NCBI GenBank assembly: GCA_963775015.1
Contig: CAVZHI010000025.1
Location: 81,081 to 145,080 of the forward strand
Direction: 5' to 3'
DNA from: JAEMQF01 sp963775015
GTDB taxonomy: Bacteria; Pseudomonadota; Gammaproteobacteria; Burkholderiales; Burkholderiaceae_C
DNA: 64,000 nucleotides
The notes below the pieces were generated by a model. That model was not told where the DNA came from, searched no databases, and worked only from the letters and a program-made list of their open reading frames with translations. The position numbers and the translations under genes were made by a program. Below, one piece after another: positions 55,721 to 64,000 of this stretch. Within the stretch, counting starts at the first letter, position 1. Every line of letters starts with the position of its first letter.

Positions 55721-56493
55721 GCGCGCCCGAGGCAACGCAAGACGCGGGCGCGCGCCCCAAGGGCACCGACCCGGGCCTGAGCGAAGCAATGCTCGAGATC
55801 GAAAGCCTGGTCGGCGGCTACGGCGCGACCCGCGTCCTGCACGGCGTATCGATGCGGATCGGCGCGCTCGGCGTGACGGCGCTGTTAGGTGCCAATGGCG
55901 CGGGCAAGACGACGCTGATGAAAACCCTCTGCGGGCTGAACCCGGTGCAAGGCGGGCGGCTGCGCTTTCTCGGCGAAGACATCGCAGGCACGCCATGCCA
56001 CCGGCGCGTTCTTGCCGGCCTCGTGCTCGTTCCCGAAGGGCGCATGGTCTTCCCGAGCCTGAGCGTCGCCGAGAACCTGCGCCTGGGCGCGATCAACCCG
56101 CGCGCGCGGCCACGCTGGCGGCAAGGGCTGGACCATGTGTACCACGTGTTCCCGCGCCTGCTCGAGCGCGAACGCCAACTCGCGGTGACGCTCTCCGGCG
56201 GCGAACAGCAGATGCTCGCGATCGGCCGCGGCCTGATGGCGCAACCCAAACTGATGCTGCTCGACGAACCCACACTCGGCCTCGCGCCGCTGATCGCGCA
56301 GCAGATGTTCGATCTGATCGCGCGCCTGGTCGAAGGCGGCCTCACACTCTTGCTCGCCGAGCAGGATGTGCCCAAGACGCTCAGGGCGGCGAATTACGCT
56401 TACGTGATTGAGACTGGGCGCGTGGCAGCCGAGGGGGCCGCTGACAGCATTGCCAGCGATCCGCGGATTCGGCAGGCTTACATGGGGTTGTGA
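55717..56493 (+). CDS. livF: Branched-chain-type ABC transporter ATPase LivF
   Basis: Second ATPase of 258 residues. MLEIESLVGGYGATRVLHGV begins the conserved domain, with Walker A GANGAGKTT, signature VTLSGGEQQMLAIGRGLMAQ and Walker B KLMLLDEPTLGLAP. GTG 55717 overlaps the livG stop and would add about 24 low-complexity residues; an internal ATG at 55789 giving MLEIESL is an alternative start. Last gene of the transporter block; the next genes are convergent restriction-locus relics. Confidence 0.93.
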   Translation: MSAPEATQDAGARPKGTDPGLSEAMLEIESLVGGYGATRVLHGVSMRIGALGVTALLGANGAGKTTLMKTLCGLNPVQGGRLRFLGEDIAGTPCHRRVLAGLVLVPEGRMVFPSLSVAENLRLGAINPRARPRWRQGLDHVYHVFPRLLERERQLAVTLSGGEQQMLAIGRGLMAQPKLMLLDEPTLGLAPLIAQQMFDLIARLVEGGLTLLLAEQDVPKTLRAANYAYVIETGRVAAEGAADSIASDPRIRQAYMGL

Positions 56494-56576
56494 TGGGCTG
56501 CGCGACGAATGCGGTGTGCGTGGTCGATGCGACTTTGTATTCGATGGCGCGGCGGACTTGTTGGGGAGGTTCGCTT

Positions 56577-56714
56577 TCAGCCGCAGGAGTCGCCGGTTGA
56601 TGCCGCCCCCGGCAGCATGTAGTCCCGGAAGTCGTCTGCATCCATCGCCCCGTGCAGCTGGTCGGCATTGGCCCACAGCGTCTTGCCCAGTTGTTTCTGC
56701 TTTTCTTCGGTCAT
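56577..56714 (-). pseudogene. Truncated HsdM (type I restriction-modification methylase) N-terminus
   Basis: A 45-residue frame starting MTEEKQKQLGKTLWANADQL, then HGAMDADDFRDYML, the typical first residues of type I methylase HsdM. Similarity ends abruptly at DYML and the frame closes after PGAASTGDSCG. ATG 56714 overlaps the stop of the DUF1016 gene (ATGA), the order seen in type I restriction loci. The remaining roughly 450 residues are gone, so this is a remnant. Confidence 0.75.
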
Positions 56715-57754
56715 GGTGCTTCTGGGTCAGACGCGTTGGGCACGTCCGGTTGATCAAGGTGTGCGCCGATCAAGCGCTTTTCCCGCTCGATCTCGGCAAT
56801 CAGCTCGGCCTCGGTCGGCAGCACCCGCTGGTACTTGGATGCAAAGAGCTGCTGGCTTTCCTTGATGACCGAGTACCTGACGACGGTTTCATCCTTGCTG
56901 TCGCACAGGATGATGCCGATGGTCGGGTTGTCGTCCTCGCCACGCTTGAGGTCGTCGAACATGCGCACATACATGTCCATCTGGCCGATGTCCTGGTGCG
57001 TCAGCTTGCCCGTCTTCAGGTCGATGATGACAAAGCACTTGAGCAGGTAGTTGTAGAACACCAGGTCCATGAAGAAGTGGCTGGTCTCAGTGCTGATGCG
57101 CATCTGCCGCGCCACGAATGAAAAGCCCTTGCCCAGCTCCAGCAGGAACTTCTGCAGTTCGTCGATGATGGCCTGCTCCAGCGCACTCTCTTTGAGCTGG
57201 CCCGATTCGGGCAACTGCAAGAATTCCAGGACGTAGGGGTCTTTGATGAAGTCCCCCAGCGGTTCAAGGCTCGCTGCGCCGCTGGTTTCGGCCCTACCTT
57301 GGGACGACAGCAGGCGTTGGAAACTGCGGCTCTGGAGGTTGCGCTCCAACTGCCGCACGGTCCATTGCTGCGCGGCGCCCTCGGCCAGGTAGTAGGCCCT
57401 GGCTTTGGGATCGTCCTCCCGCATGATGAGCCGGTTGTGGCTCCAGCTCAATTTGCTACACGCTGTGTAGCAAATCTCCCAGTCGGGGTAGGTCAGGTAG
57501 AACTGGCGGAAATTGCGCAAGTTGGCATAAGAGAAGCCCTTTCCAAAGCTCGCAGAAAGCGCGCGCGAGAGGTTTTCCAGCAGCCTCGTCCCGTACTGGG
57601 CCTTGTGTTGCCCCTGTTGCTCTTCTTGCACGATGCGCTGGCCGATCAGCCAGTACGCCTCCACCATCGCCGCGTTCACCGCCGAGCGCGCCTTGCTGCG
57701 GGCCTGCTCCAGGATGGACTGGATGTCGGCGTGGATGCTGGTCAGTTCACTCAT
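56711..57754 (-). CDS. DUF1016 / PDDEXK nuclease-domain protein (YhcG-like)
   Basis: A 347-residue protein. The N-terminal DUF1016 helical region has KARSAVNAAMVEAYWLIGQR, IVQEEQQGQHKAQYGTRLLE and GFSYANLRNFRQFYLTYPDW. The C-terminal nuclease-like domain has FSFVARQMRISTETSHFFMD followed by LVFYNYLLKCFVIIDLKTGK, where the D...D-L-K pattern forms the PDDEXK-type site, and DDNPTIGIILCDSKDETVVR. ATG 57754 overlaps the stop of an upstream relic. Related genes sit in restriction-modification loci and defence islands; here it is the only intact member. Composition is less GC-rich than its neighbours, suggesting transfer. Confidence 0.9.
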   Translation of the reverse strand: MSELTSIHADIQSILEQARSKARSAVNAAMVEAYWLIGQRIVQEEQQGQHKAQYGTRLLENLSRALSASFGKGFSYANLRNFRQFYLTYPDWEICYTACSKLSWSHNRLIMREDDPKARAYYLAEGAAQQWTVRQLERNLQSRSFQRLLSSQGRAETSGAASLEPLGDFIKDPYVLEFLQLPESGQLKESALEQAIIDELQKFLLELGKGFSFVARQMRISTETSHFFMDLVFYNYLLKCFVIIDLKTGKLTHQDIGQMDMYVRMFDDLKRGEDDNPTIGIILCDSKDETVVRYSVIKESQQLFASKYQRVLPTEAELIAEIEREKRLIGAHLDQPDVPNASDPEAP

Positions 57755-57871
57755 GGTTTCGGCCGCCATTTGAACGTGTTCACCATCCAGGCCGTCTGCT
57801 GGTCCGCCCGGAGATGGATCTGGTTGCGGCCGTCTTCGGTGGTGTAGAGGAGTTTGCTTGGGTGAGGGCAT
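57754..57871 (-). pseudogene. RhuM-like virulence/defence gene relic
   Basis: Upstream of the DUF1016 gene about 30 residues in a shifted frame read LLYTTEDGRNQIHLRADQQT followed by AW, resembling the first residues of RhuM-family proteins, which are frequent in restriction loci. The preceding MPSPKQ is one base out of frame with it. The rest of the gene is absent: the frame ends within ten further codons at the DUF1016 start. Short, so identity is tentative. Confidence 0.5.
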
Positions 57872-58129
57872 GGATCAGCGCATGAACGCAATCGACAGAA
57901 CAGAGCGCTGCTCAAGCAGTCGACTGCCGAGAATTGTTGCGATTCTGACGCAGGACCCGGTCGCCTGAGAGTCGGGCCGGGCAATGTCTACGGCTCACCG
58001 TACCCTGCTGCAGCGCCACGAAAGAAGCCCACGGGCCCCCCTGCGGTCGCATCACCTGGGCACTGTTGCGCAAGCACGCCCTCGGCCCGCGCGCCGAGCG
58101 CATGCAACTCGGGCTGAAAACAACCAGAC

Positions 58130-59033
58130 TCATGAAGAAACCCGACCCATCACCTTGCGCCAGTGCCGTCCCGCCGACACCTCGACGAAGCCGGCGTGGC
58201 GGTACAGGCTGAGTGCGCTGAGCCGATCCTCGCGCACCGTGAGCGCGACGTGGCCGCGGCCACGTCGCGCCGCCCAGTTGAACGCGGCGTCGAGCATGGC
58301 GCGGCCGAACCCCTGCCCGCGGTGCGAGGGTGTCACGCCGAGGTAGTCGATGTAGGCTTCCCGCTCGACGGGGTCGTCCTTGGCGTAAAGGTATCCGATG
58401 GGGGCCGCGCCAGCGCTCGCGGGCCACGAACAGCACGCGGTCCGCGTCTGGCGCCGCCGGCCGCGGAAGTCGGCCTCGCCGATGTAGGCGCTCGGAAAAA
58501 GCTCCTGGTGCAGGCCCAGCAGCGCCGGTAGATCGCCGGCACGCGCTGGACTCACTGCGTGCGAGTCGGCGAGCAGCTCGGACCACCGGCGCGCGCAGGA
58601 CGCGGTGCAGTTGCAGTTCCTCGTAGCCCGCGGCGGCGTACCAGCGATTGAGCAAGGTGGCGTCGGCGGCAGGAAAGGCGTCGAACTGCTGGATCGCGGG
58701 GAGCGCGCCCTGCAAGGTCTCGTCGACGAGCCCCAGCGCGCCCTCGAGCCAGCGCGCGTCGATCGCGAGCGGGCCGCGCACCCAGGCGCGCGCCAATGCG
58801 GGATCGAACTCGCAGCCCACTGCGCCGATGCGCCGCGCGCCGTCGTCGATGGCCCAGAAGGCCGCTTCGTCGGGGTTCAAGGCATGCAGTTCCGCCGCAT
58901 GCGAGGCGATGTCCTGGCCTTGCGCGGCGTGCAGGCAATGAACCCCACCGTCCGGGCGCCGGTTGCAGCGGTAAATCAACTCGGCGAGCGCCGGCCACTC
59001 GGCTGGGGGCAATCGAATGAGCGACAGGGGCAT
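58130..59033 (-). CDS. Two-domain GNAT N-acetyltransferase, several frame breaks
   Basis: Acetyl-CoA-dependent acyltransferase-like protein of about 300 residues. The first half (LPPAEWPALAELIYRCNRRP, DGARRIGAVGCEFDPALARA, NRWYAAAGYEELQLHRVLRA) is a degenerate GNAT domain. The second has the acetyl-CoA loop YLGVTPSHRGQGFGRAMLDA, with preceding YLYAKDD and SLYRHAGFVE at the end. The frame changes near 58560 and 58430-58450. The stop TGA is 58132-58130. The substrate is not evident. Flanking sequences on both sides carry no other supported gene. Confidence 0.75.
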
Positions 59034-59867
59034 GCAGGCATTCTGCCGTCGATGACGGCGAACCGCCTTTCCCAGCCACGTTGTGAAGGGCCTCGATTGG
59101 GACCGGTGCGAAGACCTGCGCGCCCTCGAATTTCGGCCAGGAGTTACCGGCGGGCCCTGGGAGATCGAACTGCACGTAATACCGCATTGGAGACGGACCG
59201 CCAGTAGGAACGAGAGGCCGCTTCAGACTGGTTGCAGTCAGTCGAGCCTCTGCCATTCAACGACAGCTTGAACGGGAACCGGCCGGTCAGCGCTCAGACG
59301 TCGACGGACGTCTTCACGCGCGACCTTGTGGCCCGATCAGCGCTTCCGGAAAGCCGACTGACGGCCGTGACTTCGCGGAACGCGTTCGGTGGCGCCGTGT
59401 TTCGGCGGAATGGCGGCTTACTGGACGCGTTCTGCGAACCCGCTTGTGCTGGCTGTTGCCGCCCTGGCGATTTCGCCAGCCTGCGCCAGGGACGCCTCAT
59501 GGTAGGTGCTGAGATCGTCGGGACGCCATCGAAGTTCTCGTCGCGAAGCGCCCGCCTGGACGACGCCTTCTGTTCATTTGCGTTCGTCTTCGACGGGCTC
59601 GTGTTGCACAGGAACGCGCAAACGGCGTTGAGGTAGAGCAACGGACGCGCTCGAAGAGCCGGCAGTTGCTCGGCGTGCAAGCGCGAACGAATGCTATTCA
59701 GGGTGCGCCGGGCGTAAGGCGCGCTTGCGTCGTTGTCGAAGATGGCTGGACCGATGGCGCCACATACCCTTGAACGGGTGGGCGCAGCAGGCGGTGACCA
59801 GCAAGATCCTTGCGCACCTGGGTCTGCGCTGGATTGCGGTGCAAACGCCGCTGCGGCATGGTCCGTT
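59034..59867 (+). other. 834-base stretch with no supportable gene
   Basis: Both strands have open frames of 60-135 codons but none shows a family signature, a good ribosome site or consistent third-position GC bias. Near 59770-59870 the plus strand encodes AVTSKILAHLGLRWIAVQTP before a stop; this vaguely recalls the end of some insertion-sequence transposases but is too short to call. The segment separates two differently organised regions and may be a junction left by old rearrangements. Confidence 0.5.
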
Positions 59868-61205
59868 CTAGTTCAGCTGCACCACCTTATGAATTGGTGA
59901 ACGCGCAACACGCTCGCGCGCGGCGCCGCGCACCTCGGCCAGCAGCGCGCGCGCGTCCCAGTCCACCGGCCAGCCGTGCCACAGCCGCAGCTGGCCGTGG
60001 ACGTGCACCGATTCAATCTGCGCGCGCGAGGCCAGGCGCACCAGCTCCCAGCGCAGATCCCACGAGGGCGTCATCTCCGGCACGTCCAGATCGATCAGCA
60101 GGAAGTCCGCCGCGCGGCCCACCGCCACCGCACCGGTCAGCGCGCCCAGGCCCGCGGCATCGGCGCCGCCGCGCGTGGCGAGGTCCAGCCACAGGCGGCC
60201 GCCGCCGCACACCGAATCGCCGCTGGCCAGGCCGAAGGCCAGGCGCTGGTTGCTCTCGGCCGCGTCCATCATGCGAAAGCCATCGCTGCGCGTGCCGTCG
60301 GTGCCCAGCCCCAGGCGCACGCCCAGCGTGGCCAGCAGCTCGCTCGGCGCCACCGCGTTGCCCTTCCACGGGCTGGCCACCGGGTTGATCGCCACCGCGC
60401 TGCCGCTGTCGCGCAGCAGCAGCATCTCGTCGGGGGTGAGCATCGTGCAGTGCGCCAGCAGCGCCTGCGGCCCCAGCGCGCCGGCGGCGTGAAGGTGCTG
60501 CAGCGGGCGTTGCCCGCGTGCGATGAGCGAGCGCTCCAGCGACGCCAGGTGTTCGTTGACATGCACCTGGAACACGGCACCGGCCTCGGCCGCAAGGTGC
60601 GAGGCGGCGTGCAGCAGCGCATCGTCGGCCGCCTCGGGAATGGCCACCGCCAGCGCAGGGTGCAGCAGCGGACCGCGGCGCGCCAGGAAGCGGTCAGCGC
60701 CGGCGAACGCGGTCTCGTCGTGACAAATCAGCCCGAGCACACAGCGGATGCCGGCTTCGCCGCTGGCCTGCTCGATGGCCTGCAGAGCGGCGCTGTTGCG
60801 CGCGCCGGCATCGCAGACCGTGGTGAAACCGCCGCGCAGCGCCTCCAGCGCCGCCAGCTTGGCGCTCAGGTACAGGCCGTGCGCATCGAGGCTGCCCTCC
60901 AGCGGCACCCAGATGCGGCGGAAGATCTCCGAGGGCTCGCCGAAGGCCAGCGCCTTGCCGAAGCTCTGCGTCAGGTGGTGGTGGGCATCGACGAAGCCGG
61001 GCATCAGCAGCCGCTGCGGCAGCGCCAGCGGCGTCAGCTGCGGATGGCGCGCCGCCACCTCGGCCAGCGGGCCGATGTCGGCGAAGTGGCCATCGAGCAC
61101 AAGTACGCCGAGCCCCGATGTCGGCCCTTCGGGCAGCAGCGTCCACTCGGGTGCCAGCAGCAGTTCGGGCGTGGCCAGGGCCGCTTGTCGTGCATCCGCT
61201 TGCAT
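59868..61205 (-). CDS. Amidohydrolase-superfamily deaminase/hydrolase (TrzN/SsnA-like)
   Basis: Metal-dependent hydrolase of 445 residues. LLMPGFVDAHHHLTQSFGKA carries the first metal histidines (75-77). FQVHVNEHLASLERSLIARG, LLAHCTMLTPDEMLL and LGLGTDGTRSDGFRMMDAAE supply the remaining metal and catalytic residues. Members act on 8-oxoguanine, triazines, guanine and N-formimino compounds, so the substrate is unclear. ATG 61205 has GGAAGGAATCGAC upstream. It is the third gene of an operon with a TctC binding protein and a TauE permease, controlled by a divergent LysR gene. Confidence 0.88.
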   Translation of the reverse strand: MQADARQAALATPELLLAPEWTLLPEGPTSGLGVLVLDGHFADIGPLAEVAARHPQLTPLALPQRLLMPGFVDAHHHLTQSFGKALAFGEPSEIFRRIWVPLEGSLDAHGLYLSAKLAALEALRGGFTTVCDAGARNSAALQAIEQASGEAGIRCVLGLICHDETAFAGADRFLARRGPLLHPALAVAIPEAADDALLHAASHLAAEAGAVFQVHVNEHLASLERSLIARGQRPLQHLHAAGALGPQALLAHCTMLTPDEMLLLRDSGSAVAINPVASPWKGNAVAPSELLATLGVRLGLGTDGTRSDGFRMMDAAESNQRLAFGLASGDSVCGGGRLWLDLATRGGADAAGLGALTGAVAVGRAADFLLIDLDVPEMTPSWDLRWELVRLASRAQIESVHVHGQLRLWHGWPVDWDARALLAEVRGAARERVARSPIHKVVQLN

Positions 61206-61221
61206 GTCGATTCCTTCCAGT

Positions 61222-61927
61222 TCAGAGGTAGGCCAGGCCGGTGGCGATCAAGGCCAGCGCCACCGCTTGGCGCAGCCGCGACACCGGCAGCCGCCGCGCC
61301 AGCCAGCGCCCGGCGGCCCAGCCGGCCAGCACCAGCACGCCGAGGCCCAGGCCGAGCACGATGTCCAGCCGGCCGGCAGCGAAGTTCACCGCGGTGGCGG
61401 CCAGCGCCACCGGCAGCTGCACGCGCTGCGCGGCATCCACGCCCACCGGTGGCCGGCACGCCCAGCAGCGCCAGCAGCGGCAGCAGCACCACCGGCCCGC
61501 CGGTGCCGGACCAGGCCGACAGGCAGCCGACCACCAGACCCAGCAGCGCCAGCGCGACGGCCGGCAGCGGCGTGGCGCGGTGGCGCGCACGGCCGAACAG
61601 CGCGTACAGCCCCGAGCCCAGCGCGATCAGCCCGACCGTGAGGCGCACGCCGCCGGCCGGCAACCAGGCCAGCGTCAGCGCGCCGAGCGCGGCACCGGCC
61701 AGCGCGCAGCTGTCCAGCGCCAGGCTGCCGCCGCCGGCAGGCCGCGGTGCCAGCCACCAGGCCGCTGCGCCGGTGAACGCAAAACCCAGGCTGGCGGCAG
61801 CCACCGCACGGCCTGGGTCCACCTGTGCCAGCGAACTCAGCACGGGCACCACGAGCACACCGCCGATGCTGGTGGCGCCGATGGCCAGCCCGGCCAGCAG
61901 CACCCCCAGGGCGGCGACGATCAGCAT
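61222..61927 (-). CDS. TauE/SafE-family membrane permease, one frame break
   Basis: Inner-membrane transporter of about 235 residues with some eight helices, of the family exporting sulfite or sulfoacetate and related anions. GVLLAGLAIGATSIGGVLVV and LVPVLSSL-like VVPVLSSLAQVDPGRAVAAA open the first half; LLGLVVGCLSAWSGTGGPVV and LPLLALLGVPA open the second. An extra base near 61441-61455 shifts the frame, after which VDAAQRVQLPVALAATAVNF and LARRLPVSRLRQAVALALIA complete it. It starts two bases after the TctC gene stop. Its role with an amidohydrolase is unclear. Confidence 0.86.
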
Positions 61928-61928
61928 C

Positions 61929-62897
61929 TCATTCCGCCTTGATCTTGGCGGCGCTCACCGTGGCGGCCAGTGCCTTGCGCTCGCGCTGCAGGTACGCACC
62001 GAAATCGGCCGGCGCCATCTGCATCGGCTTCATCCCGCCGTCGGCCAGTTGCTTCAGCACCCCCGGGTCGGCCAGCACCGCGGCGACCTCCTTGTTCAGC
62101 CGCGCGACGATTGCCGGGTCCAACCCGGCCGGGCCGAGCAGGCCCATCCACGACTCGACGTCGAGCGCCGCCAACGCGGGCGTCTCGGACAGGCTGGGCA
62201 CGCCGGGCAGCGCGTCGCTGCGCGCCTTGGAGGTGACGCCATAGGCGCGCACCTTGCCTTCCTTGATCATGCCCTGCACCAGCGCCACCGGCAGCACCGC
62301 CAAGTCCACCTGGCCACCGGCGACGTCGGTCAGAACCTGCGGGCCGGACTTGTAGGGCACGTGCAGGATGTCGACGCCCGCGGTGTGCGTGATCATCGCC
62401 GCGGTGACGTGCAGCGAGGTGCCGAAGCCGTCGGTGCCGTAGGCCAGCTTGCCCGGCTGCTTGCGCGCCAGCGCCAGCAGCTCGGCGGTGGTGGCCGCCG
62501 GCAGGTCGCGCTTGCCGACCAGCACGAAGGGCGACACGGCCACCGGCGCGATCGGCGCCAGCTCCTTGAACGCGTCGTAGCGCACCGAGGCCGGCGCCAC
62601 CAGCGGCGCCACGTTGATCGGGCTGGCCACCGCGAACAGCAGCGTGTTGCCGTCGGGCTTGGCCTTGGCCACGCGCAGCGTGCCGATGGTGCCCGAGGCG
62701 CCGGGCACGTTTTCGATCACCACCTGCTGGCCCAGGCGTTCGGACAGTTTCGGCATGACGATGCGCGCCGCTGCATCGACACCGCCGCCGGCGCCGAAGG
62801 GCACGACCACGGTGATGGGTTTGTCGGGCCAGGCTTGCGCCAGCGCACCGGCGGGCAGCGCGGCAGCCATCAGGACGGACATCAGAAGCTTCTTCAT
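61929..62897 (-). CDS. TctC/Bug-family periplasmic substrate-binding protein
   Basis: Binding protein of the tripartite tricarboxylate transporter type, 322 residues, strongly expanded in Burkholderiales. Signal peptide MKKLLMSVLMAAALPAGALA is followed by WPDKPITVVVPFGAGGGVDA, VIENVPGASGTIGTLRVAKA and PDGNTLLF, then KLAYGTDGFGTSLHVTAAMI and DILHVPYKSGPQVLTDVAGG. These are the Bug signatures. First gene of the minus-strand operon and divergent from the LysR gene. No TctA/TctB permease genes are in the window. Confidence 0.95.
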   Translation of the reverse strand: MKKLLMSVLMAAALPAGALAQAWPDKPITVVVPFGAGGGVDAAARIVMPKLSERLGQQVVIENVPGASGTIGTLRVAKAKPDGNTLLFAVASPINVAPLVAPASVRYDAFKELAPIAPVAVSPFVLVGKRDLPAATTAELLALARKQPGKLAYGTDGFGTSLHVTAAMITHTAGVDILHVPYKSGPQVLTDVAGGQVDLAVLPVALVQGMIKEGKVRAYGVTSKARSDALPGVPSLSETPALAALDVESWMGLLGPAGLDPAIVARLNKEVAAVLADPGVLKQLADGGMKPMQMAPADFGAYLQRERKALAATVSAAKIKAE

Positions 62898-63012
62898 CGG
62901 GCACTCCTCGCGACGGGTTGGGTTCGGACAGGCGCTATCTTGGCGACTTGTCTGCGTCAGGCATAGCTGATTGATTCTTCCGTCCCGTCAGCAAATTCCG
63001 TACAGTCATGCC

Positions 63013-63925
63013 ATGCGCCCGATCTCCCAATCCTTTCGCTGCCTGGACGCGGTGGCGCGGCGCGGCTCGGTGCGCAAGGCGGCCGAGACGCTGCACCTGA
63101 CTGCGGCCGCGGTGCACCAGCAGGTCCTCAACTTCGAGGAGCAGGTGGGCACGCCGCTGTTCGACCGGCTGCCGCGCGGCATGAAGCTCACCGCGGCGGG
63201 CGAGATCGTGCTGGCATCGGTGCGGCGTGCGCAGCGCGACTTCGAGCAGGCACTGGCGCAGGTGGAAGCGCTGCGCACGCTGCAAGCGCGGCCATGTCAG
63301 CCTGGGCGTGCCGCATGCCAGCGCCGAGGTGCTGGTGCCGCGCGTGATGCAGGCGATGCTGAGCGAATACCCGGGCATCAGCTTCGACGTGCGCACCGGC
63401 AACGGCGAGGCGCTGCTGCGCGCGGTGGCCGGCGGCGAGGTCGACATCGCCTTCTGCCTGCAGCGCATGGCGCCGCCCGGCGTGGAGCAAATCCGCGCCT
63501 GGCCGCAGCAGCTGGGCGCGGTGGTCGCACCCGAGCACCCGCTGGCGCAGCACACGGGCAAGCTGCGGCTGCGCGACTGCCTGGCCCACCCTCTGGTGTT
63601 GCCGGCACCGGACATGGAGCTGCGCGGCATGGTCGACCGCATCGCCAGCCGCGAACGTCAGCTTCTGACTCCGGCCGTGCAGACCACCTCGGTGGCCATG
63701 GTGCGCACGCTGGCCGCCGACGCCGGGCTGCTGGGCCTGTTGGTGCAGGAGAACGTGTTCCAGGACGTGGCCGCCGGCCGGCTGCGCTGGCTGCCGCTGG
63801 CCGATGCGGAGGCGCAATCAGCCACCGGGCTGTATCAGCGCGTAGGCCAGCGCGCTGCGGTGGCTACCGGCGTGTTCGTGCAGTTCCTCGACCATGCGTT
63901 CATCGAGTGGGTGCAGATAGGGTAG
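63013..63925 (+). CDS. LysR-family transcriptional regulator, one frame break
   Basis: LysR-type activator of about 303 residues. The DNA-binding domain is FRCLDAVARRGSVRKAAETL and HLTAAAVHQQVLNFEEQVGT, then PLFDRLPRGMKLTAAGEIVL. The effector domain continues in another frame: RGHVSLGVPHASAEVLVPRV, FCLQRMAPPGVEQIRAWPQQ. An extra G near 63286 (between ALRTLQ and RGHVSLG) causes the break. The start ATG 63013 faces the TctC operon across 115 bases, the standard arrangement for LysR control of a divergent transport operon. Confidence 0.9.
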
Positions 63926-64000
63926 TCGCAGCGCCGTCCCGATGAATGCAGTGCGTTTGCCCCGGCCAAGGCGGCGAATGATCGCGATCTGAGCGCTGTG

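Noticed and set aside
59232..59636. Plus-strand frame of 134 codons in the gene-poor gap
   Set aside because: No ribosome site, no recognisable motif, and a comparable frame exists on the opposite strand; coding is not supported.
59976..62966. 996-codon plus-strand open frame
   Set aside because: Antisense to the amidohydrolase, TauE and TctC genes, composed mainly of Arg, Gln, Ala and His with no domain.

Overview
The window is very GC-rich, gene-dense DNA. The gene content points to a betaproteobacterium of the Burkholderiales: Burkholderiales-type porin, TctC/Bug and TAXI-TRAP binding proteins, CoA-dependent anthranilate degradation, a sphaeroides-heme-protein cluster, and dispersed GTCATCCCGGCG-type palindromes. 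I cannot name a genus from sequence alone. No rRNA, tRNA or CRISPR array was seen. The assignment rests on protein families read by eye; no database search was run.

Layout. 1-4172 (minus): a copper/silver RND efflux operon, running small Cys/Met-rich exported protein, TolC-type channel, CusB-type adaptor, CusA-type pump (cut by the window edge). 4359-6425 (plus): a soluble lytic transglycosylase. 6416-9572 (minus): an ApbE-centred operon of DUF4266 lipoprotein, DUF3570 protein, flavin transferase and TlpA thioredoxin. 9766-13598 (plus): SHP cytochrome, diheme cytochrome c, membrane cytochrome b and a two-component pair. 13801-16982 (plus): Tat-exported subunit plus GMC oxidoreductase, a ribbon-helix-helix protein and a VOC protein. 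17013-19213 (minus): ferredoxin, betaine-type transporter fusion and monoheme lipoprotein. 19302-27709 (minus): a type I secretion adaptor and ABC exporter with a 1713-residue RTX/VCBS surface protein.

27869-36231 is an aromatic degradation island: tryptophan 2,3-dioxygenase divergent from 2-aminobenzoyl-CoA monooxygenase/reductase, MarR regulator, enoyl-CoA hydratase, acyl-CoA dehydrogenase, 2-aminobenzoate-CoA ligase and RidA. 36311-39672 carries a porin, a decayed LysR gene, a DJ-1/PfpI protein and a ketopantoate-reductase-like protein. 39786-43935 (minus) is a TAXI-TRAP uptake operon. 44832-56493 is a second catabolic island: TetR, a 2,5-dihydroxypyridine-dioxygenase-like enzyme, a molybdenum hydroxylase (CoxG/M/S/L-like), an alpha/beta hydrolase and a complete branched-chain-type ABC importer. 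56577-57871 holds the ruins of a restriction-modification locus around an intact DUF1016 nuclease gene. 59868-63925 is a LysR-controlled operon of TctC, TauE and an amidohydrolase.

A striking overall property is that many otherwise well-conserved genes are broken by one-base frame changes, mostly extra bases. This is most simply explained by base-level errors in the assembly rather than by mass gene decay. These genes are annotated at full extent with the break positions noted. The most biologically interesting parts are the ApbE/DUF3570 operon, whose DUF3570 protein carries a D-x-x-T-G-A-S motif matching flavinylation sites; its juxtaposition with the SHP electron-transfer cluster; and the two aromatic/heteroaromatic catabolic islands.
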